A stretch of 64,000 bases of DNA, taken from Rhizobium vallis. Lineage in GTDB: Bacteria > Pseudomonadota > Alphaproteobacteria > Rhizobiales > Rhizobiaceae. The notes beneath the pieces were generated by a model. That model ran no database searches. It was given only the letters and a program-made list of their open reading frames with translations, and was not told where the DNA came from. The position numbers and the translations under genes were made by a program. This document shows positions 1-6,207 of the stretch, piece after piece (within the stretch, counting starts at the first letter, position 1; each line of letters opens with the position of its first letter). The stretch spans positions 372,001-436,000 of the forward strand of contig NZ_ML133689.1 in the NCBI RefSeq assembly GCF_003985155.1, written 5' to 3'.

Positions 1-191
1 TCGCGGTTCAGCCAGCCCTGGATGGCGATGCGCGACGGCGCCGGCAGCACGGAGGATTTGATGCCGGAAAGATCGACATAGAGCTCCCATGCCGCCAAAA
101 AGGCGCAGCCGGCGACGAAGGCGGGTATCCCCCGGTAGAGAGCGGTGCGGAGCGCGGCAAGGCGCGAGTCCGATGATGGTGGCAGCGTCAT
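1..191 (-). CDS. ABC transporter permease, N-terminal fragment (thiamine/HMP uptake)
   Basis: The gene is cut by the left window edge; 63 residues are visible. After a short basic N-terminus there is one membrane segment (about residues 22-40, GIPAFVAGCAFLAAWELYV) and then a LPAPSRI stretch typical of NitT/TauT/ThiX-type binding-protein-dependent permeases. The ATG at 189-191 lies within 15 bases of the stop of the YkoF-like gene, so the two are co-transcribed from the TPP riboswitch promoter. The riboswitch makes a thiamine precursor (hydroxymethylpyrimidine or thiamine) the most likely substrate. That assignment is inferred from context, because the fragment alone shows only the permease family. 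Confidence 0.7.
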   Translation of the reverse strand, partial: MTLPPSSDSRLAALRTALYRGIPAFVAGCAFLAAWELYVDLSGIKSSVLPAPSRIAIQGWLNR

Positions 192-202
192 CAGCGTTCG
201 AT

Positions 203-811
203 TCACGCTTTCGTCGGGCTATTGGCGGACACCGTGATATCGAGGGTCACATGCCCCTCGGGGTCGCCAAAGCGATAGAAGGCTTCGCGGATGGTCGCGA
301 AGACGGCACCGGCATCGCCGGAAAGCCTGGTGCAGAAATTCTTGGAGCGGTCGAAGGTGCCGGAACGCTTCAGGAAGTTGATGCAGCCGTAGATCTCCTC
401 CATATGGGCGCCGGTTCCCATGACGTAGAGCGAGAATTGCGCAGCGGTCAGCTGTCCGGTTTCGGAGGTGGCGTCGACGGCGGCAAGCGCGGCCGATATA
501 CGATCGGCAAGCGGCTCGGCCTGGCCGGCCGAAGGATTGATGCCGCAGATGGCGTCGTCGGGCTCGCCCGGGCAGCCGCGCGAGACGGCGGCGGATAGCA
601 CGCAATGCTCGCCGGTCCGGGCAGCGGTGACGAAAAGATCGCGCATGGCGGCAAAGAGCAGATCGGGCGGGCCGACCAGCAGGGTGGAGATGTCGTCGGT
701 CTCGATGCGCAGCCGATCGCGATAGGGATCGAGCGCCTTGACGGCATCGAGGATGATGCCGGCGAAATTGCCGGACATCGGGTAGAGTGACACTTGTGCG
801 CCGGAAAACAT
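203..811 (-). CDS. ykoF: YkoF-like thiamine/hydroxymethylpyrimidine-binding protein
   Basis: 202 residues with no signal peptide or membrane segment. The protein looks like two related halves of about 90-100 residues, each opening with a QVSLYPM or QFSLYVMG strand, which is the duplicated ferredoxin-like layout of Bacillus YkoF. YkoF proteins bind thiamine or HMP in the cytoplasm and accompany YkoEDC- or ThiXYZ-type importers. The ATG lies directly behind a TPP riboswitch, whose 3' end contains the GGAG ribosome-binding site, so translation should fall when TPP is plentiful. The permease gene follows almost without a gap. The family call rests on sequence pattern plus riboswitch context; which ligand it binds cannot be told from the sequence. 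Confidence 0.8.
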   Translation of the reverse strand: MFSGAQVSLYPMSGNFAGIILDAVKALDPYRDRLRIETDDISTLLVGPPDLLFAAMRDLFVTAARTGEHCVLSAAVSRGCPGEPDDAICGINPSAGQAEPLADRISAALAAVDATSETGQLTAAQFSLYVMGTGAHMEEIYGCINFLKRSGTFDRSKNFCTRLSGDAGAVFATIREAFYRFGDPEGHVTLDITVSANSPTKA

Positions 812-816
812 TTTTA

Positions 817-906
817 TCTCGCTCCGCTGGCATTACCCAGATCAGCTTTGGAGGGTCCGGAAGCTTGCGCCTCGCATCTCAGCCCCGGCGATACGGAGCT
901 CCCCTG
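817..906 (-). promoter_or_regulatory. TPP (THI-box) riboswitch
   Basis: Read on the minus strand, the segment shows the conserved THI-element blocks in order: GGGGAGC, then GGGGCTGAGATG, a variable P3 arm, then CTGATCTGGGTAATGCCAGCGGAG. The downstream ATG is at 811, and the GGAG of the last conserved block sits about ten bases upstream of it. This suggests translational control by occlusion of the ribosome-binding site rather than a terminator. The controlled genes are the YkoF-like protein and the adjoining permease. Confidence 0.93.
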
Positions 907-1000
907 TTAATCGGCGCGGAAATTATCACCGCGGTTTTCGTCCTGCAACCGCAAAATTGAAACCCTTCCGCGTTGTCGGGCTGAAGCTGATAAGTGGGAA

Positions 1001-1031
1001 AACACCTGGGCGGAGGTCCTGCCCAGGTGTT
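1001..1031 (-). terminator. Rho-independent terminator of the SoxR-promoter transcript
   Basis: A perfect 11-bp stem (1001-1011 with 1021-1031) with a 9-base loop. On the minus strand it is followed by a short T run (GTGTTTTCCC). It lies about 45 bases beyond the stop of the 29-codon gene and would close a transcript of roughly 200 nt. The T run is short, so efficiency is uncertain. Confidence 0.6.
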
Positions 1032-1076
1032 CCCAGGGTTCCGTACCTGCCGGGAACGGAACCGGAGCCTTCCGCC

Positions 1077-1166
1077 TCAGGCGGGGATATCGGGATAGAG
1101 GCGATTGACGCGAGGGATGGTGCGCGCCGGCGGCCCGGCCTCGTCGTCATTCAGAGGCGTTTTCAT
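1077..1166 (-). CDS. Putative 29-residue peptide under SoxR control
   Basis: A small open frame of 29 codons beginning MKTPLNDDEAG and ending YPDIPA. It is hydrophilic, Pro-rich, and has no signal or membrane segment. Its ATG has a strong ribosome-binding site (AAGGAG, 7 bases upstream). It sits between a textbook SoxR-type promoter (see 1206-1243) and a hairpin terminator at 1001-1031, divergent from soxR. Transcript, ribosome site and frame fit one another, which is the main argument that it is real. I recognise no family. The alternative is that the ~200-nt RNA acts as a regulatory RNA and the frame is incidental. Confidence 0.5.
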   Translation of the reverse strand: MKTPLNDDEAGPPARTIPRVNRLYPDIPA

Positions 1167-1205
1167 CCGTCGCTCCTTCTTGCAGCCGGGCTTTACGATT
1201 GCGGG

Positions 1206-1243
1206 AGCAAGCCTTATAAAACCTCAACTAATATTGAGGTCAA
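1206..1243 (-). promoter_or_regulatory. SoxR-box promoter with 19-bp spacer
   Basis: On the minus strand a TTGACC -35 (1238-1243) and a TATAAG -10 (1213-1218) are separated by exactly 19 bases. The spacer contains the perfect dyad CCTCAA-N6-TTGAGG (1222-1239). This matches the E. coli soxS promoter architecture, where oxidised SoxR untwists an over-long spacer to activate transcription. It points away from soxR towards the 29-codon gene. The dyad lies only ten bases upstream of the soxR ATG, so SoxR probably also represses its own gene. Confidence 0.85.
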
Positions 1244-1249
1244 GAGGCG

Positions 1250-1714
1250 ATGGATAGCATTCCCGCAACTGCGCTTGGCAAGCTCCTGACGGTCGGCGAG
1301 GTGGCGGAGCGCAGCGGCCTTGCCGTCTCGGCCCTGCACTTTTACGAAACCAAGGGGCTGATCTCCAGCATTCGCACCCGCGGCAACCAGCGTCGCTACG
1401 GGCGCGACGTGCTTCGCCGGCTCGGCATCATCAAGGTGGCGCAGCGGGTCGGCATTCCGCTTTCGGAAATCCAGGCGGCGTTCGAATCCCTGCCGCAGGG
1501 ACGCACGCCGACGGCTGGCGACTGGCAGACGCTGTCAGCACTTTGGAAGGACGATCTCGACGAGCGAATCAGGCAGCTTAGCCTGCTGCGCGATCGCCTG
1601 ACCGGCTGCATCGGCTGCGGTTGCCTATCGGTGGAAAGCTGTCCGCTGCGCAATCCCGGCGACCGGCTTGGCAAGGAAGGGCCGGGGGCGCGGCTCCTCC
1701 AGGCCGAAAACTAG
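1250..1714 (+). CDS. soxR: Redox-sensitive transcriptional activator SoxR
   Basis: 154 residues, MerR family. The winged-helix DNA-binding domain covers about residues 13-80 ([31 protein letters not shown]). A dimerisation helix follows, then the [2Fe-2S] cluster motif [12 protein letters not shown] at about residues 122-133, which has the C-x2-C-x-C-x5-C spacing specific to SoxR. It senses redox-cycling compounds or superoxide in the cytoplasm. No soxS is present, as usual outside enterobacteria, so SoxR should act directly on its targets. The only visible SoxR site is in the divergent promoter immediately upstream, which serves the small gene at 1077-1166 and probably soxR itself. Start at ATG 1250. 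Confidence 0.95.
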   Translation: MDSIPATALGKLLTVGEVAERSGLAVSALHFYETKGLISSIRTRGNQRRYGRDVLRRLGIIKVAQRVGIPLSEIQAAFESLPQGRTPTAGDWQTLSALWKDDLDERIRQLSLLRDRLTGCIGCGCLSVESCPLRNPGDRLGKEGPGARLLQAEN

Positions 1715-1834
1715 TTCGCCCGAGGGAACTAAATCTCCTGGGAAAGATCGATGCGCGCCTTTCTTTCGGTCGGCATGCTCATATGTTAGGGGCATGACGC
1801 AACCGGCGGCCTAGTCCGCGAGGAGGACGGCTTC

Positions 1835-2605
1835 GTGTTTCATCCCAGACTGTTTGAGAATCGCAATGTCGTGGTGACCGGCGCTGGCCGCGGCATCGGC
1901 CTCGAAGTGGCCCGGCAGTTTCTGGACTGCGGCGCGAAGGTGATCGTCCATACCGGGCGCAAGCCTGGACGCGACCTGCCGGATTTCCTGCTGACGGCGG
2001 AATCCGAAAGGCGTGCGCTGCTGCTGCATGCCGATTTTTCCGCTTCCGGCGGGGCGGCCGGATTTGCGGAAGACGCACTGGCCTTCTTCGACAAGGTGCA
2101 TGTGCTCGTCAACAATGCCGGCACCATGCTCGGCCGTTTTCCCGCCGACGTACTGACCGATGCGGATTACGAGGCGATCGTGCGGCTCAATCAGACATCG
2201 GTGGTGGCGCTGACGCGGGCACTGCTGCCGGCATTGAAGGCGGCTCAAGGGGCTGCCATCGTCAATACGGTTTCGATTTCGGCGTTGACCGGCGGTAGTC
2301 CGGGTTCTTCGGTCTATTCAGCCTCGAAAGCCTTCGTCGCGACCTATTCCAAGGCGCTTGCCCGCGAGCTTGCGCCGGACGCAATCCGCGTCAATTGCGT
2401 TTCGCCGGGAACGATCGAAACCGATTTCCATGAGCGTTATTCTTCCCGCGAAAAGCTGGAGCAGACCAGAAAATCCATCCCCCTGCAGCGGCTCGGCACG
2501 GCGGAAGATTGTGCGCCGGCTTATCTGTTCCTGGCCGCTCCGTCGCTTTCGGGATACATTACCGGCCAGGTGATCGAGATCAATGGCGGCCAGCTTATCT
2601 GCTGA
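1835..2605 (+). CDS. SDR family oxidoreductase
   Basis: 256 residues, classical short-chain dehydrogenase/reductase. The Rossmann cofactor motif TGAGRGIG is at residues 15-22, NNAG near residue 92, the catalytic Ser in NTVSIS, and the YSASK active-site motif near residue 160. The C-terminal TGQVIEINGGQ is usual for the family. The start is GTG at 1835 with an excellent AGGAGG ribosome site 8 bases upstream. HTGRKPG after the second strand gives a basic residue where NADPH-binding members often have one. The substrate cannot be deduced. Neighbours are soxR upstream and an ArsR-type regulator downstream; neither shows a clear functional link. Confidence 0.9.
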   Translation: MFHPRLFENRNVVVTGAGRGIGLEVARQFLDCGAKVIVHTGRKPGRDLPDFLLTAESERRALLLHADFSASGGAAGFAEDALAFFDKVHVLVNNAGTMLGRFPADVLTDADYEAIVRLNQTSVVALTRALLPALKAAQGAAIVNTVSISALTGGSPGSSVYSASKAFVATYSKALARELAPDAIRVNCVSPGTIETDFHERYSSREKLEQTRKSIPLQRLGTAEDCAPAYLFLAAPSLSGYITGQVIEINGGQLIC

Positions 2606-2708
2606 TTTGTTTGGACCTTTTTTGGCATTTCATCACTTTTGACCAATTCGCTTCTGCGAATATGCTACTGTGCTGATCTACCTCATCGCCTCCCTTCCGA
2701 GATATCGA

Positions 2709-3050
2709 ATGCCGTTGCCTAAACCGGAGCCGGGGATGACCGGCCAGGAATTGCATAAGCTCGCTGGAAAAGCCCACGAAGCGAGCGATCTTCTGAAAGC
2801 GCTGGCGCACCAGACCCGACTTCTGATCCTCTGCATATTGGCGGGTGGGGAGCGGACGGTGAGCGAAATCGAGAATATTCTCGGCATCCAGCAGGCGATG
2901 GTCTCCCAGCAGCTCGCGCGTCTGAGGCTCGAAGGGCTGGTCAATACGCGCCGCGAGGGCAGGCTGGTCTATTACAGGGTCGGCAATGTCAGTGTGCTTG
3001 CTTTCCTCGAATCGCTGTTCGATCTTTTTCCGGCTGCGGAAAACAGTTAG
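2709..3050 (+). CDS. ArsR/SmtB-family transcriptional regulator
   Basis: 113 residues from the ATG at 2709; a GTG at 2670 would add 13 residues. A winged helix-turn-helix covers about residues 25-95 (ALAHQTRLLILCIL, then GIQQAMVSQQLARLRLEGLV as recognition helix, then the RREGRLVYYRV wing). There is no CxC metal motif in the alpha-3 helix and only one cysteine, so it is probably not an arsenic or zinc sensor; other rhizobial members respond to sulfide or redox signals or lack a ligand. The closest neighbours are the SDR gene before it and the LysR gene after it, both on the same strand but with separate gaps. Target unknown. Confidence 0.85.
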   Translation: MPLPKPEPGMTGQELHKLAGKAHEASDLLKALAHQTRLLILCILAGGERTVSEIENILGIQQAMVSQQLARLRLEGLVNTRREGRLVYYRVGNVSVLAFLESLFDLFPAAENS

Positions 3051-3094
3051 TACCCGCCCTTGCGGAGCGCGGCTGCTATGTCGAAGATAAGGGG

Positions 3095-3988
3095 ATGATC
3101 GACAAGCTGGAATTCTTTATCGCCCTTGCCAATGAAAAGCATTTCGGCCGCGCCGCGGAGGAGTGTGGGATCTCGCAGCCGACGCTTTCGGCTGCCATCC
3201 GCCAGCTCGAGGATCAACTGGGCGTCATGCTGGTGCAGCGTGGTTCCAGGTTCCAGGGGTTGACGCCGGAAGGGCAGCGCGTGCTCGAATGGGCCCGGCG
3301 CATCGTCGGCGACGCCCGCACCATGCGCGAGGAGATGCGCGCGGCGCGGCGCGGCCTTTCCGGCCACATCCGCCTCGCCGCCATTCCGACGGCGTTAGCG
3401 ATGCTGTCGCGCATCACCACGCCCTTCCAGGAACGGCATCCCGGCGTCACCTTCTCGATCGTGTCGCGAAATTCGCTGCAGGTGCTGAGCATGCTCGAGA
3501 ACCTCGAAATCGATGCCGGTATCACCTATCTCGAAAACGAGCCGCTCGGCCGCGTCACAACCGTTCCCCTCTATGCGGAGCGCTACCATCTGATCACGGC
3601 CGCAGGCAGCCCGCTTTCCGATCGCGAGAACGTGACCTGGCGGGAGGTCGGCGATCTTCGGCTTTGTCTATTGACTGCCGATATGCAGAACCGGCGCATC
3701 ATCAACCGGCACCTGACGGAAGCCGGCGCCACCGTGCATCCGACGCTGGAATCCAACTCGATGATCGTGCTATTCTCGCATGTCAGGACAGGGCGCTGGG
3801 CGAGCATCATGCCGCGCAACGTCGCCAAGTCCTTTGGATTTCCCGTGGAAATCCGGATGATCCCGATCGTTGAGCCGGAGGCGCATCATCTGGTCGGCCT
3901 TGTCGCGTCCTATCGCGAACCTTTCACGCCGCTTGTTTCGGCGCTGCTGCATGAAGCGAGGGTGCTCGTAAAGGACGAGGAGCTTTGA
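3095..3988 (+). CDS. LysR-family regulator, probable FdsR of the formate dehydrogenase operon
   Basis: 297 residues. The N-terminal LysR winged helix is at residues 1-60 (FFIALANEKHFGRAAEECGISQPTLS, a canonical start), followed by a linker helix and a substrate-binding effector domain from about 90. It lies 135 bases upstream of fdsG on the same strand. In Cupriavidus and many rhizobia the gene at this position encodes FdsR, the formate-linked regulator of the fds genes, so that role is likely here. Most LysR genes are divergent from their target; this one is co-directional, with a candidate palindromic site overlapping its own stop codon (3986-4003). Confidence 0.85.
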   Translation: MIDKLEFFIALANEKHFGRAAEECGISQPTLSAAIRQLEDQLGVMLVQRGSRFQGLTPEGQRVLEWARRIVGDARTMREEMRAARRGLSGHIRLAAIPTALAMLSRITTPFQERHPGVTFSIVSRNSLQVLSMLENLEIDAGITYLENEPLGRVTTVPLYAERYHLITAAGSPLSDRENVTWREVGDLRLCLLTADMQNRRIINRHLTEAGATVHPTLESNSMIVLFSHVRTGRWASIMPRNVAKSFGFPVEIRMIPIVEPEAHHLVGLVASYREPFTPLVSALLHEARVLVKDEEL

Positions 3989-4003
3989 TAGAAAAAAACT
4001 ATC
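3986..4003. promoter_or_regulatory. Candidate LysR-type operator before fdsG
   Basis: An inverted repeat GATAG-A7-CTATC (3987-3991 with 3999-4003) begins inside the stop codon of the LysR gene and lies 120 bases upstream of the fdsG ATG. The ATAG-N7-CTAT form fits the LysR-type pattern of short interrupted dyads. No convincing -35/-10 pair could be assigned in the rest of the gap. Confidence 0.3.
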
Positions 4004-4123
4004 GACCAACAGAACAGCTTTATTGATCGTCGGCGGCTTCCTTGCGATGCTTCCTCGAGGAATAGCACTCGGCTGGGGAGGTCCGCCATTCCGCAACGTG
4101 CAAGCCGTCGGGAGGGCTGCCTT

Positions 4124-4603
4124 ATGACCATTCATATCGCCGAAGGCGATATTGCAACGCGCACTCGTGCCATTGTGGCCGATCTGCGCTTCCTTGAAGG
4201 GCCGCTGCTTCCCATTTTGCACGGGGTTCAGGAAGAATTCGGCTATGTGCCGCAGGAAGCCCTGCCGGTGATCGCAGAGGAATTGAACCTTTCGCGTGCC
4301 GAAGTGCATGGCGTGATGACTTTCTATCACGATTATCGCGACCATCCCGCCGGGCGCCATGTGCTGAAGCTCTGTCGCGCCGAGGCCTGCCAGTCGATGG
4401 GTGGCGATGCGGTTGCCGAGCGCGTCAAGAAGCTGCTCGGCATCGATTTTCATCAAACGTCGCTCGACGGCAGCGTGACGCTGGAGCCGGTCTACTGTCT
4501 CGGGCTTTGCGCCTGCGCCCCGTCGGCGATGCTAGACGGCGAGGTTTATGGCCGGGTCGATGATCAGCTTGCAGCAGAACTCGTCGCGGAGGCACGCCGA
4601 TGA
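4124..4603 (+). CDS. fdsG: NAD-dependent formate dehydrogenase, gamma subunit FdsG
   Basis: 159 residues, NuoE-like thioredoxin-fold [2Fe-2S] protein. The four expected cysteines are present as CRAEACQS (around residues 86-91) and CLGLCACAP (around 126-132). The N-terminal helical part includes YVPQEALPVIAEELNLS. It carries electrons between the FMN/NADH module FdsB and the catalytic FdsA in a cytoplasmic, oxygen-tolerant complex that oxidises formate to CO2 with NAD+. The ribosome site GGGAGGG lies just upstream of the ATG, and the stop overlaps the fdsB start (ATGA). It is the first gene of the operon, downstream of the LysR regulator. Confidence 0.95.
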   Translation: MTIHIAEGDIATRTRAIVADLRFLEGPLLPILHGVQEEFGYVPQEALPVIAEELNLSRAEVHGVMTFYHDYRDHPAGRHVLKLCRAEACQSMGGDAVAERVKKLLGIDFHQTSLDGSVTLEPVYCLGLCACAPSAMLDGEVYGRVDDQLAAELVAEARR

Positions 4604-6156
4604 CGATCAAGATTTATGTTCCGCGCGACGCCGCTGCGCTGGCGCTCGGAGCCGAAAAGGTGGCAAAGGCGATTGCCCAGGAGATCGCCGCCCGCGGCTT
4701 CGATGCTCAGATCGTGCGCAACGGCTCGCGCGGAATGTTCTGGCTGGAGCCGCTTGTTGAAGTCGAGGTTGCCGGCAAGCGCATCGGCTACGGTCCGGTG
4801 AAGGCCGGGGACGTGCCCGCCTTGTTCGATGCCGGGATGATGAGCGGCGGCGGCCATCCACTCTGTCTCGGGGAGGTTGAAGACCTCCCGTTCCTGAAGG
4901 AGCAGACCCGCCTGACCTTCGCCCGCTGCGGCGTCACCGATCCGCTATCGCTCGTGGACTATGAGGCGCATGGCGGCCTTGCCGGCCTTCGCCGGGCGGT
5001 TTCGATGACGCCAGCCGAAGTCGTCAAGGAAGTCACCGATTCCGGCCTGCGCGGACGCGGTGGCGCAGGCTTCCCGACGGGCATCAAATGGAAAACCGTT
5101 CTCGATGCTGCCGGTGACCGCAAATATATCGTCTGCAATGCCGATGAGGGCGACAGCGGCACCTTTGCCGACAGAATGATCATGGAAGGCGATCCCTTCG
5201 TACTGATCGAGGGCATGGCGATCGCAGGGCTCGCGACCGGAGCGACCAAGGGCTTCGTCTATACACGTTCGGAATATCCGCATGCGATCGCGGCGATGAC
5301 GGCGGCGATCGGCATCGCCCGGCAGGCCGGTATTCTCGGCCTATCGGTACTCGGCTCGGGCCGCGCCTTCGATATGGAGGTCCGCACCGGCGCCGGGGCC
5401 TATGTGTGCGGCGAAGAGACGGCGCTGCTGAATAGCCTCGAAGGCAAGCGCGGCATCGTGCGCGCCAAGCCTCCCTTGCCGGCGCATAAGGGACTGTTTG
5501 ACTGTCCGACCGTCATCAATAACGTGATCTCGCTCGCCTCCGTCCCCGTCATCATGGAAAAGGGCGCCGCCTTCTACCGTGATTTCGGCATGGGCCGCTC
5601 GCGCGGCACGATCCCGCTGCAGATTGCCGGCAATGTCCGCTACGGCGGGCTTTATGAAACCGCTTTCGGTCTTTCGCTCGGCGATATCGTCGACAGGATC
5701 GGCGGCGGCACGGCGACAGGCCGGCCGGTCAAGGCCGTGCAGGTCGGCGGGCCGCTCGGCGCCTATTTCCCGCGGGCGCTGTTTGACACGCCATTCGACT
5801 ACGAGGCTTTCGCCGCCAAAGACGGGCTCATCGGTCATGCCGGCCTCGTCGTCTTCGATGACACCGCCGACATGCTGAAGCAGGCGCGCTTCGCCATGGA
5901 ATTCTGCGCCGTCGAAAGCTGTGGCAAGTGTACTCCCTGCCGTATCGGATCGACGCGCGGGGTGGAGACGGTGGACAAGATTGCCCAAGGCATCGAGCCG
6001 GAGAAGAACCGAGTGCTGCTTGCCGATCTCTGCAACACGATGAAGTTCGGCTCGCTCTGCGCGCTGGGCGGTTTCACGCCCTATCCCGTTGTGAGCGCCA
6101 TGACGCATTTCCCGGAGGATTTTTCTCCGGCGCCGATCGTGGAGGCCGCCGAATGA
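4600..6156 (+). CDS. fdsB: NAD-dependent formate dehydrogenase, beta subunit FdsB
   Basis: 518 residues, NuoF-like. An N-terminal thioredoxin-like segment (about 1-110) precedes the FMN- and NADH-binding region with GRGGAGFPTG near residue 150 and CNADEGDSGTFADR near 178. A SLBB segment follows, then the C-terminal [4Fe-4S] site ESCGKCTPCRIG near residue 445 with its fourth cysteine in LCNTMKFGSLC. It delivers electrons from formate oxidation to NAD+. The start codon overlaps the fdsG stop by the ATGA arrangement, which implies coupled translation. Length and motif order match FdsB of Cupriavidus and Rhodobacter. Confidence 0.96.
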   Translation: MTIKIYVPRDAAALALGAEKVAKAIAQEIAARGFDAQIVRNGSRGMFWLEPLVEVEVAGKRIGYGPVKAGDVPALFDAGMMSGGGHPLCLGEVEDLPFLKEQTRLTFARCGVTDPLSLVDYEAHGGLAGLRRAVSMTPAEVVKEVTDSGLRGRGGAGFPTGIKWKTVLDAAGDRKYIVCNADEGDSGTFADRMIMEGDPFVLIEGMAIAGLATGATKGFVYTRSEYPHAIAAMTAAIGIARQAGILGLSVLGSGRAFDMEVRTGAGAYVCGEETALLNSLEGKRGIVRAKPPLPAHKGLFDCPTVINNVISLASVPVIMEKGAAFYRDFGMGRSRGTIPLQIAGNVRYGGLYETAFGLSLGDIVDRIGGGTATGRPVKAVQVGGPLGAYFPRALFDTPFDYEAFAAKDGLIGHAGLVVFDDTADMLKQARFAMEFCAVESCGKCTPCRIGSTRGVETVDKIAQGIEPEKNRVLLADLCNTMKFGSLCALGGFTPYPVVSAMTHFPEDFSPAPIVEAAE

Positions 6157-6207
6157 CATCCTTCTGGTCTGACTTGCTCAATTCCATTTCCATACAGGAG
6201 GCCGACC

